From assembly GCA_020058465.1 (NCBI GenBank), contig JAGVDZ010000086.1, positions 1 through 5,873 on the forward strand: a DNA stretch of 5,873 nt, written 5' to 3'. The number at the start of each line of letters is the position of its first letter. Position 1 is the stretch's first letter. Under the pieces are notes generated by a model that did no database searches, had not been told where the DNA came from, and saw only the letters and a program-made list of their open reading frames with translations. The DNA comes from Parachlamydiales bacterium. Lineage in GTDB: Bacteria > Chlamydiota > Chlamydiia > Chlamydiales > SM23-39. Both the position numbers and the translations under genes were made by a program. Positions 1 to 5,873 of this stretch are shown one piece after another.

Positions 1-3000
1 ATCAAAACATTGAACGATTCAGGCGTTCCTGCCTCCAAGGTATTTTCCCCCTTGACAATCGACTCGTAAATCCGGGTACGCCCTGCGACATCGTCCGACT
101 TCACAGTCAACATCTCCTGAAGTAGATGAGCTGCCCCATAAGCTTCAAGGGCCCACACCTCCATCTCCCCAAACCGCTGTCCCCCCATTTGCGCCTTGCC
201 TCCAAGGGGCTGCTGCGTGACGAGAGAATAGGGGCCAATCGAGCGAGCATGGATCTTATCGGCGACCAAGTGACCGAGCTTCAACATGTAAATGTAGCCC
301 ACAACAGTCCTTTGATCAAACCGCTCTCCTGTACGCCCATCGTAGAGATACGTCTTGCCATCTTTGAATAGATGTTGGTCCTTCATCATTTTCCAGATCT
401 CCGCCTCAGGGAACCCTTCGAACACAGGACTCTTTACATAGATCCCGGCTCGCTTAGCTGCATACCCTAAGTGGGTTTCCAAAAGCTGACCCATATTCAT
501 ACGAGAAGGCACACCGAGAGGATTTAAAACCATCTCGATGGTGTCACCGTTGGCCATATAAGGCATATCAGCTTCAGGCACGATCTTAGAAACGACCCCT
601 TTATTGCCGTGGCGACCTGCCATCTTATCCCCTACTTGGAGCTTTCTTTTTGTCGCGACATACACCTTCACTTGGCGAATGACCCCAGGATCCAGCTCAG
701 TGTCCCCTTTCTTTGTATATTCCACTTCAGATTTGTGCTTTAAATGAAGCGCCTCCAGCGATAGCTCAAAGTCTCTTAAAATCTTTTTCAATTCTACATA
801 GAGAGGTTTTTCAACGGTCAACAGATCTTCCGCCCTTTCAGCCTCCAACACCTCGATCATCTCCTGAGTAATCACATCCCCTTCTTCGATCAAAACATCT
901 GCCGTCTTCCTGTGCATGACGGAAGCGGGCGCCTTTTCTCCCAAGAGGAGAGCTCCCAACTTCTCATGAAGCTCCATGTGAAGCTCATTTTCTTTGATTT
1001 TGAATTCAGAGTAGATGTCCTTGAGCCGGCCCGCCTCCTCAACTAGTTCGTCATCTGTCTTAGAAAGACGATCACGTCGTGAGAATACCTTCACATCCAT
1101 GACCACACCTTCCGTACCTGGAGGAGCTACAAGAGATGCATCTTTGACATCAGCCGCCTTCTCCCCAAAAATAGCACGCAAGAGCCTTTCTTCCGGAGAC
1201 AGTTCTGTCTCCGATTTAGGCGTAATCTTACCCACAAGAATCGTTCCAGGCTCGACCAAAGCACCCACACGGATAATCCCATCCTCACCGAGGTCTTTCA
1301 ACATCTCTTCGGAGACATTGGGGATATCCTTTGTGATTTCTTCTTTACCAAGCTTGGTATCACGAGCACTCAACTCAAACTCATCTAAATGAATAGAATC
1401 GTAGTAATCTTCTCGGATGAGCTTTTCTGAGATAATAATCGCGTCTTCGTAGTTGTATCCACACCACGGCATGAAGGCAACAAGGACGTTCTTGCCAATG
1501 GCAATTTCCCCCCGATCTGTAGCCGGGCCGTCAGCTAAAACATCTCCCGCGAGAATGGGATCTCCGACACAACACAGAGGGGTTTGATTGATGCATGTAC
1601 CACTATTTGACCTCATGAACTTCTTCAAGAAATAGGTCCGCTTATTCAGTGGGTTGTTTTTAGGAGCCACGACAATTCGATAGCCATCTACATATTCCAC
1701 TACGCCATCTTCTAGAGAGATGACGACAGCTCCCGAATCTCTAGCAGCTCGCCCTTCAAGCCCAGTGCCCACAATAGGCGCTTCGGGTTTCAAAAGAGGA
1801 ACTGCTTGCCTTTGCATATTCGAGCCCATCAAAGCACGGTTCGCGTCGTCGTGTTCGAGAAAGGGAATGAGCCCCGCTACGATCGAGACCAACTGCTTAG
1901 AAGAGACATCCATGTAGCCCACCTCCTGAGTCCCCACCTCCATGGGTTCTCCTTTCCGATGTGCCCAGCATAAATCTCCTGTAAAGACACCAAATTCATC
2001 TAACGGAGTTGAGGCCTGCGTAATCGTATGGGCCGCTTCCTGATCTGCGGTCATGTATTCGATTTCATCTGTCACAACACCGTCTCGAACCTTGCGGTAT
2101 GGAGTCTCGATAAATCCAAACTCATTAATCTTAGCAAAAGAAGAAAGAGATGTGATCAAACCAATGTTGGGTCCTTCAGGGGTCTCGATCGGACAAATAC
2201 GCCCATAATGGGAAGGATGGACGTCCCGAACTTCGTAACCAGCCCTTTCCCGGTTGAGTCCCCCTGGACCTAAGCAAGAAAGACGCCTCTTATGAGTCAG
2301 TTCAGAGATAGGATTTGTTTGATCCATAAACTGAGAAAGTTGAGATCTGCCAAAAAAGTCTTTCAAAACTCCGGCAAGTCCTTTAGCCGACACAATCTTC
2401 CCCGGTGTCATCGTATCTGCTGAGAAATCAAAAAGATTCATCCTCTCTTTGACGATTTTTTCCATCCTAGCAAGACCAATCCGACACTGATTTTGAATCA
2501 ACTCCCCAACAGAACGGACGCGTCGATTTCCCAAATGGTCAATATCATCGACATGGGCATGTTCATCGCCAAGCTTCAAGCGAATAAGATATTTCAATGC
2601 CTCGATGACATCTTCTTTTCGCAATGTCAAAACAGCAAGATCTCCTTCCTCAACGTCAATTCCCAACTTACGATTCAGCTTATAGCGGCCGACACGTCCT
2701 AAGTTATAGCGCTTAGGATCAAAGAAAAGTCGCATGATCGCCGAACGAGCATTGGAAAGAGTCGGAGGCTCTCCTGGGCGCACCTTACGATAAAAGTCCT
2801 TCAACGCCGATTCGTACGAGTCAGTTGGATCCTTTGCCAGCATCTTCATGACCGGATGTGTCTCGTCGACATCTTCGGCCACTCTGACAACCTGAATCGC
2901 CTCATCCAGCATTCTTTTTAACATAGCCGTTGTCAGCTTCTCACCAGCCTTACCAAAAAGAAGACCCGTTTTTTCATCAAGCACATCTTCTGCCAGGATT

Positions 3001-3707
3001 TTCCCGACCAACCTTACGAAATCTTTCTCAGATTTGATCTTGATCCGTACCGTTTCAAAAAATTCTTCAATAATATCGGCGTCGGAGGAGTAGCCCAAGG
3101 TTCGGATAAAAGTAGATGCCAGCACTTTGCGACGTCTTTTTTTCCGGTCAATGTAAACGTAGACCAGGTCATTCGTATCAAAAGCCGCCTCTAGCCAGCT
3201 GCCTCGATAAGGGATAATTCTAAACGAATACAGAGTGAGACCCCTGGGATGACGCTCTTGCTCGAAGGCGATGCCAGGAGAACGGTGCAACTGAGACACA
3301 ATCACCCTTTCCGCTCCATTGATAATAAATGTCCCTTTTTCAGTCATAACGGGGATGGTCCCCATATAGACCTCTTCCTCCTTGATCCCCGTTTCGTCAG
3401 TCAAGCGAAATTTGACCTTCATCGTAACGTTGTAGGAAATGCCTCTGCGTATGCATTCGTCGGGGGTGTACTTAGGGACACCGAGGTGGTAAGACAAAAA
3501 CTCCAAAACAGTCTTTTCGTCATAAGACTTGATAGGGAAAATTTCTGAAAAGACCTCCTGGAGGCCCACATTCTCCCTTTCATGTGGCAACAAATGGGCT
3601 TGTAAAAACTGCTCATAAGACTTGATCTGAATCTCAATAAGATTAGGCAGATCAATGATCTCCTCTTTCTCTCGAAAACTCACCCTAGGAGGGGACTTCT
3701 GCAACAT
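1..3707 (-). CDS. rpoB: RNA polymerase beta subunit, 3' end cut by window
   Basis: This gene encodes the beta subunit of DNA-dependent RNA polymerase, which forms one side of the catalytic cleft in the cytoplasm. The frame is open from ATG 3707-3705 to the window edge, giving 1235 codons; translating every codon showed no stop or frameshift. The last residues read PESFNVL, which in C. trachomatis as I recall it is followed by about 18 more, so the full length should be near 1253, normal for chlamydial RpoB. Landmarks are the rifampicin region (about residues 456-480, [12 protein letters not shown] then [13 protein letters not shown]), [11 protein letters not shown] just after it, [19 protein letters not shown], catalytic-cleft E754/D755 in GYNYEDA, and lysines K1028 and K1036 in [12 protein letters not shown]. 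These equal E. coli E813/D814 and K1065/K1073. The start is supported by a GAGGAG site 9 nt upstream and by alignment with chlamydial N-termini. rpoC is expected next. C478 and C749 are unusual cysteines. Confidence 0.98.
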   Translation of the reverse strand, partial: MLQKSPPRVSFREKEEIIDLPNLIEIQIKSYEQFLQAHLLPHERENVGLQEVFSEIFPIKSYDEKTVLEFLSYHLGVPKYTPDECIRRGISYNVTMKVKFRLTDETGIKEEEVYMGTIPVMTEKGTFIINGAERVIVSQLHRSPGIAFEQERHPRGLTLYSFRIIPYRGSWLEAAFDTNDLVYVYIDRKKRRRKVLASTFIRTLGYSSDADIIEEFFETVRIKIKSEKDFVRLVGKILAEDVLDEKTGLLFGKAGEKLTTAMLKRMLDEAIQVVRVAEDVDETHPVMKMLAKDPTDSYESALKDFYRKVRPGEPPTLSNARSAIMRLFFDPKRYNLGRVGRYKLNRKLGIDVEEGDLAVLTLRKEDVIEALKYLIRLKLGDEHAHVDDIDHLGNRRVRSVGELIQNQCRIGLARMEKIVKERMNLFDFSADTMTPGKIVSAKGLAGVLKDFFGRSQLSQFMDQTNPISELTHKRRLSCLGPGGLNRERAGYEVRDVHPSHYGRICPIETPEGPNIGLITSLSSFAKINEFGFIETPYRKVRDGVVTDEIEYMTADQEAAHTITQASTPLDEFGVFTGDLCWAHRKGEPMEVGTQEVGYMDVSSKQLVSIVAGLIPFLEHDDANRALMGSNMQRQAVPLLKPEAPIVGTGLEGRAARDSGAVVISLEDGVVEYVDGYRIVVAPKNNPLNKRTYFLKKFMRSNSGTCINQTPLCCVGDPILAGDVLADGPATDRGEIAIGKNVLVAFMPWCGYNYEDAIIISEKLIREDYYDSIHLDEFELSARDTKLGKEEITKDIPNVSEEMLKDLGEDGIIRVGALVEPGTILVGKITPKSETELSPEERLLRAIFGEKAADVKDASLVAPPGTEGVVMDVKVFSRRDRLSKTDDELVEEAGRLKDIYSEFKIKENELHMELHEKLGALLLGEKAPASVMHRKTADVLIEEGDVITQEMIEVLEAERAEDLLTVEKPLYVELKKILRDFELSLEALHLKHKSEVEYTKKGDTELDPGVIRQVKVYVATKRKLQVGDKMAGRHGNKGVVSKIVPEADMPYMANGDTIEMVLNPLGVPSRMNMGQLLETHLGYAAKRAGIYVKSPVFEGFPEAEIWKMMKDQHLFKDGKTYLYDGRTGERFDQRTVVGYIYMLKLGHLVADKIHARSIGPYSLVTQQPLGGKAQMGGQRFGEMEVWALEAYGAAHLLQEMLTVKSDDVAGRTRIYESIVKGENTLEAGTPESFNVL

Positions 3708-3948
3708 GAAATGCAACTCCTCACTTTATTAAACCTCAAAGGCATCCAAGGCCTAAAGATATCCTCTATCTCGTAAAGAAAAACCTCTTCTCCTCACAAG
3801 AAACCTAAAGAGTCACAACCTGCGACCCCCGTTATCTCAAACTTATATCGATGACTGGAAAGTCCTCTCTTCTTCAAAACAACAAAAGGCCAAGGGGACC
3901 CCCACGACAAGAGTACCCCTTTCAACAAAAAAAACTCCAGAAAGAACT
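3708..3948 (-). other. rplL-rpoB intergenic spacer / rpoB leader
   Basis: This 241-nt gap is the only sizeable non-coding stretch in the window; the other gaps are 3, 22 and 6 nt. I see no open frame in it that resembles a gene. In transcript order it starts with a terminator-like hairpin and T-run (3927-3955), followed by a possible second stem in which AAGGGG pairs with CCCCTT (arms 3916-3921 and 3892-3897, 18-nt loop). A weak U-rich stem comes next (arms 3798-3803 and 3784-3789, with two G-U pairs) followed by TTTTTCTTT, and the rpoB Shine-Dalgarno site closes the spacer. In E. coli the rplL-rpoB spacer holds an attenuator and an RNase III processing site; a similar role here is inferred from position and structure only. 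A TATAAG sequence (3842-3847) lacks a credible -35 partner, so an internal promoter is not supported. Confidence 0.6.
3717..3722 (-). promoter_or_regulatory. rpoB ribosome binding site
   Basis: On the minus strand the sequence GAGGAG, within GTGAGGAG, lies 9 nt before the ATG at 3707-3705. It is a strong match to the anti-Shine-Dalgarno sequence and fixes the rpoB start. Confidence 0.85.
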
Positions 3949-3955
3949 CTAAAGT
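3927..3955 (-). terminator. Weak terminator-like hairpin (candidate attenuator) at the rplL end
   Basis: In the transcript ACUUUAGA (3955-3948) can pair with UCUGGAGU (3941-3934) as eight consecutive pairs, two of them U-G, around a six-base loop. A run of eight T residues (3934-3927) follows directly. The 5' arm contains the rplL stop codon TAG (3951-3949), so a ribosome finishing rplL would cover it. The stem has only two G-C pairs and is probably weak, which fits partial termination better than full termination, since rpoB must be transcribed. The pairing and T-run are seen directly; the attenuator function is inferred. Confidence 0.5.
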
Positions 3956-4347
3956 CCCTTCAATTTGACTGACGCCCCCGCTGTTTGAAGCTTGCTTTGA
4001 ATCGATTTCGCCTCAACTTTAGGGACCGATGCCTTCAAAGTCTTAGGCACACCTTCAACAGCCTCTTTAGCCTCTTTCAAACCAAGACCTGTAACTTCCC
4101 TCACAGCTTTGATGACTGCAATCTTTTTATCATCAGGTATTGGTCCCTCGAGGATAACTTCAAAGTCCGTTGACTCAGCTACTTGAGCTGCTTCAGAAGA
4201 AGCTGTCTGAGCTGGTAGCGCAGCCATCGCCACGGCCGCCCGAACGCCCCATTTCTCTTCCAAAATTACTTTCAACTTCGACATGTCGAGCACCGAAAGA
4301 GCACTTAGCGCCTCGACAAGTTTTTCCAATTGCTGTTGCTGACTCAT
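3949..4347 (-). CDS. rplL: 50S ribosomal protein L7/L12
   Basis: L7/L12 is the multicopy stalk protein that recruits translation GTPases such as EF-Tu and EF-G to the large subunit. The 132-residue product has the family layout. The N-terminal dimerisation domain (about 1-37) contains LEKLVEALSALSVLDMSKLK and EEKWGV. An Ala-rich flexible hinge follows (about 38-58), then the compact C-terminal domain (about 60-132) with FEVIL, DDKKIAVIKAVREVTGLGL, KEAKEAVEG and the closing KGL. The basic helix with K74, K75, K80 and R83 is the expected GTPase-binding face. EEKW and VREVTGL.LKEAKE match chlamydial L7/L12 as I recall it. A run of four glutamines at residues 3-6 is unusual but harmless. The gene begins 6 nt after the rplJ stop with GAGGAG 10 nt upstream, so it is probably translated in step with rplJ. 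Its TAG stop lies inside the hairpin described separately. Confidence 0.97.
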   Translation of the reverse strand: MSQQQQLEKLVEALSALSVLDMSKLKVILEEKWGVRAAVAMAALPAQTASSEAAQVAESTDFEVILEGPIPDDKKIAVIKAVREVTGLGLKEAKEAVEGVPKTLKASVPKVEAKSIQSKLQTAGASVKLKGL

Positions 4348-4353
4348 GAAATG

Positions 4354-4890
4354 TTATCTCCTCGCATACATTTTAACTTTGTTCTGTTCTTTAGATCCTG
4401 TAGTCTCCGACTCCCCTCGAGTCTTTGCCTCCAATAAGGAAAGGATCTGGGACATAGGCGCCGTGAAGATAGATAAGAGCATCGCTCTCATCTCGTCCAT
4501 ACTTGGAAGAGCTGAAAGCTCTAAAATATGGGCCCCACTGACCATTTCCCCTTCCACTTTTCCAGACACAACCTCTAATAAGTTTCCAGCTTCTTTTGAA
4601 AACTGAATCATAGCCTTAGCAGCAGGCATAGGATTTTTTTGTTCTACAAACAACACACCTATATGCCCAGCCAAAGCTGTAAGATCCAAAACGACCCCCT
4701 CTTGCTCCAAGGCTTTCAAAAAAACCCTTTTTCGAACGACCTCAAAACTGCTCTTCTGTCGACTTAAGAGAGACCGAAATACCCAAGATTGGTTCGGCTC
4801 CAACTTACTATAACTTGTAACCACAAACGATCCAGAAGTTGCGATTTTTTGCCGAATTTCATCGAGAAAAAGCTGTTTATCTGCTCTCAT
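4354..4890 (-). CDS. rplJ: 50S ribosomal protein L10
   Basis: L10 anchors the L7/L12 dimers to 23S rRNA at the base of the stalk. With the ATG at 4890-4888 the product has 178 residues; chlamydial L10 has about 172. MRADKQLFLDEIRQKI aligns with the recalled chlamydial start MKEEKKLLLREVEEKI. FVVTSYSKLE (22-31), FEVVRKRVFLKALE (49-62) and GHIGVLF (75-81) lie in the rRNA-binding domain, and LPSMDEMRAMLLSIFTAPMS (128-147) leads into the C-terminal helix that binds L7/L12. A TTG two codons earlier (4896-4894) would give 180 residues. I prefer the ATG because its 11-nt spacing to AAGGAG resembles rplL (10) and rpoB (9) and because of the alignment. The tail after SLLEA (about residues 156-178) is strongly polar and unlike the usual second helical repeat. 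The gene follows rplA by 22 nt and precedes rplL by 6 nt. Confidence 0.95.
   Translation of the reverse strand: MRADKQLFLDEIRQKIATSGSFVVTSYSKLEPNQSWVFRSLLSRQKSSFEVVRKRVFLKALEQEGVVLDLTALAGHIGVLFVEQKNPMPAAKAMIQFSKEAGNLLEVVSGKVEGEMVSGAHILELSALPSMDEMRAMLLSIFTAPMSQILSLLEAKTRGESETTGSKEQNKVKMYARR
4358..4363 (-). promoter_or_regulatory. rplL ribosome binding site inside the rplJ end
   Basis: GAGGAG on the minus strand lies 10 nt before the rplL ATG (4347-4345). It falls within the last codons of rplJ (encoding A-R-R), just before the rplJ TAA at 4356-4354. Ribosomes ending rplJ therefore pass over the rplL initiation site, which favours coupled translation of the two stalk proteins. Confidence 0.8.
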
Positions 4891-4901
4891 AACCAAAAAT
4901 T

Positions 4902-4907
4902 CTCCTT
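4902..4907 (-). promoter_or_regulatory. rplJ ribosome binding site
   Basis: AAGGAG on the minus strand sits in the 22-nt gap after rplA. It is 11 nt from the ATG at 4890-4888 and only 5 nt from an in-frame TTG at 4896-4894. The spacing used by neighbouring genes (9-10 nt) favours the ATG, but the site alone does not exclude TTG. Confidence 0.75.
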
Positions 4908-4912
4908 ACACA

Positions 4913-5605
4913 CTACCCACAAGATTGCAAATCAACACGTAAACCCGGACCCATCGTCAATCCCAAATGCAGAGCTCTTAAAAAGACACCCTTGGCTGTA
5001 GCTGGTTTCCAGCGAGATACCGCTTGCACTAGCACTTTGACATTTTCTTCTAGAGAGTTCATATCAAACGAAATTTTACCAACAGGGACATTGACGTTTG
5101 CAGCCTTATCAGCCTTAAATTCTACCTTCCCTTTTTTGCTCTCCAATACAGCTCGACCCACATCTTGAGTCACAGTGCCTGCCTTAGGAGTTGGCATTAA
5201 ACCCCTAGGACCTAAAATCTTAGCAAGCTTTCCCAAGTCTCTCATCATCTCAGGCACGGCGATTAACACATCAAACGCAGTCCACCCTTCTTGGATTTTA
5301 GCCATGATATCGTCAGACCCCACAAAGTCAGCTCCAGCAGCAAGAGCCTCCTTCACCTTGTCTCCTTTAGCAATGACAACAACCTTGACGGAACGACCGG
5401 TACCATGAGGCAATAAAACAGTCCCTCTCACTTGCTGATCCGACTTCTTAGGATCAATTCCCAATCGCAAAGAGACTGTCACTGACTGATCGAACCGGGT
5501 GGGAGGACACCTCTTTAAAAGATCAATTGCCTCGACAAGGCGATAGACACGGGGAGCCCCTACGAGCTCTTCAATTTTCCTCATTCTTTTAGAACGTTTT
5601 GCCAT
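4913..5605 (-). CDS. rplA: 50S ribosomal protein L1
   Basis: L1 binds 23S rRNA and forms the mobile stalk that helps release deacylated tRNA from the E site. In many bacteria it also represses its own operon by binding a leader upstream of rplK, which would be outside this window. The 230-residue product is full length (about 230-235 is usual). It opens with MAKRSKRMRK. RFDQSVTVSLRLGIDPKKSD (37-56), QQVRGTVLLPHGTGR (57-71) and VKVVVIAKG (73-81) belong to domain I; GADFVGSDD (91-99), FDVLIAVPEMM (111-121) and LGPRGLMPTPKAGTV (131-145) cover domain II and its hinge; and KPATAKGVFLR and LTMGPGLRVD (200-225) return to domain I. CPP.RFDQ and IDPKKSDQQ agree with chlamydial L1 as I recall it. The start lies 3 nt after rplK. 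The C-terminal LQSCG is unremarkable in length. No key residue appears to be missing. Confidence 0.98.
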   Translation of the reverse strand: MAKRSKRMRKIEELVGAPRVYRLVEAIDLLKRCPPTRFDQSVTVSLRLGIDPKKSDQQVRGTVLLPHGTGRSVKVVVIAKGDKVKEALAAGADFVGSDDIMAKIQEGWTAFDVLIAVPEMMRDLGKLAKILGPRGLMPTPKAGTVTQDVGRAVLESKKGKVEFKADKAANVNVPVGKISFDMNSLEENVKVLVQAVSRWKPATAKGVFLRALHLGLTMGPGLRVDLQSCG

Positions 5606-5608
5606 ACT

Positions 5609-5873
5609 CTACCCCACAACTCCTACTACGCCCGATTCACTCACTATATCGATTCCCATGGAACGAGCCGTTCCCATCACAACAGCTTCCGCAGCCTCCA
5701 AGGAAGCAACTCTCATATCCACCATTTTCTCTTGAGCTATCAAACGAACCTGAGCGCGCGTGAGTTTAGCTACTTTATCACGATTAGGAACCTTAGAGCC
5801 AGACTCAATCCCCGCCGCTTTGAGTAAAAGGCGAGAAACAGGTGGCTGCTTTGTAATAAACGTAAAAGTTTTG
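5609..5873 (-). CDS. rplK: 50S ribosomal protein L11, C-terminal part (5' end outside window)
   Basis: L11 binds the GTPase-associated region of 23S rRNA at the stalk base, together with L10. The window holds the last 87 codons and the TAG stop. They cover the end of the N-terminal domain and the rRNA-binding C-terminal domain: [40 protein letters not shown], and the hallmark GTARSMG. PPVS..L and SGSK.PNR.KV.KLTRAQ match chlamydial L11 as I recall it. By that comparison about 64 N-terminal residues are missing beyond the window, so the full protein would be near 151 residues against about 141 in Chlamydia. The excess is C-terminal: after GTARSMG the protein continues [14 protein letters not shown], whereas the family usually stops within about six residues. 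The extra codons contain the candidate rplA ribosome binding site. rplA begins 3 nt downstream. Confidence 0.96.
   Translation of the reverse strand, partial: KTFTFITKQPPVSRLLLKAAGIESGSKVPNRDKVAKLTRAQVRLIAQEKMVDMRVASLEAAEAVVMGTARSMGIDIVSESGVVGVVG
5620..5625 (-). promoter_or_regulatory. Candidate rplA ribosome binding site inside the rplK end
   Basis: TAGGAG on the minus strand is the best Shine-Dalgarno match before rplA, but it is 14 nt from the ATG (5605-5603), which is long. A weaker GGGG at 5615-5612 has a 6-nt spacing. Both lie within the last codons of rplK, so rplA initiation is probably helped by ribosomes terminating at the rplK TAG (5611-5609). Confidence 0.5.

Noticed and set aside
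1015..1392. Plus-strand open frame of 125 codons
   Set aside because: It lies wholly antisense to well-conserved rpoB codons, is Ser-rich low-complexity when translated, and has no family resemblance.
3249..3548. Plus-strand open frame of 99 codons
   Set aside because: It is antisense to rpoB and its composition follows from the rpoB codons on the other strand.
3419..3655. Minus-strand open frame of 78 codons
   Set aside because: It is an alternative frame inside the 5' part of rpoB, where the rpoB frame gives a perfectly conserved chlamydial protein.
3741..3756. AGGC/GCCT inverted repeat near the end of the rpoB leader
   Set aside because: There are only four pairs with a seven-base loop and no extension, so it does not differ from chance.
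3842..3847. TATAAG on the minus strand as a -10 box for an internal rpoB promoter
   Set aside because: No sequence resembling TTGACA lies 16-18 nt upstream; the nearest TTG-containing hexamer, TTGAAG, is about 24 nt away.
3853..3864. Small hairpin GACT-TTCC-AGTC in the rpoB leader
   Set aside because: A four-pair stem is expected by chance in a spacer of this length, and no T-run follows.
1..5873. Mobile elements, CRISPR arrays, tRNA or rRNA genes, or a novel system
   Set aside because: Apart from the 241-nt spacer the window is filled by five conserved housekeeping genes, and I saw no repeats, transposase fragments or RNA gene signatures.

Overview
The window is one stretch of the conserved ribosomal protein and RNA polymerase operon. 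Every gene is on the minus strand, so transcription runs from high to low coordinates: rplK (L11, 5' part cut by the window end), rplA (L1), rplJ (L10), rplL (L7/L12), then rpoB (RNA polymerase beta, cut only a few codons before its stop). Nothing on the plus strand looks like a gene.

The proteins point to the phylum Chlamydiota. Several stretches match what I recall of Chlamydia trachomatis almost word for word, for example the RpoB segments [23 protein letters not shown] and DRKKRRRK, and CPP.RFDQ.V followed by LGIDPKKSDQQ in L1. There are many substitutions relative to Chlamydia and the base composition looks like mid-40s percent GC by eye. I therefore infer a chlamydia-like lineage outside the genus Chlamydia, possibly an environmental or amoeba-associated family. 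No genus can be named from this window.

Layout in transcription order: 5873-5609 rplK C-terminal part; a 3-nt gap; 5605-4913 rplA; a 22-nt gap; 4890-4354 rplJ; a 6-nt gap; 4347-3949 rplL; a 241-nt non-coding spacer; 3707-1 rpoB. The ribosomal protein genes are packed tightly, and the Shine-Dalgarno sites of rplA and rplL lie inside the end of the gene before. The only real spacer is rplL-rpoB. It begins with a weak hairpin plus T-run that contains the rplL stop codon, a good candidate for a leaky terminator that lowers rpoB expression relative to the ribosomal proteins.

The products work together in gene expression. L11, L10 and L7/L12 build the GTPase-associated stalk of the 50S subunit, L1 forms the opposite stalk, and RpoB is one of the two large catalytic subunits of RNA polymerase. 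The reading frames are intact; I translated rpoB codon by codon and found no internal stop or frameshift.

I see no undescribed system here. The points worth a second look are small: the rplL-rpoB spacer, an unusual L10 C-terminal tail, a C-terminal extension on L11, a cysteine inside the rifampicin-region motif of RpoB, and the lack of room for a classical L10 leader.
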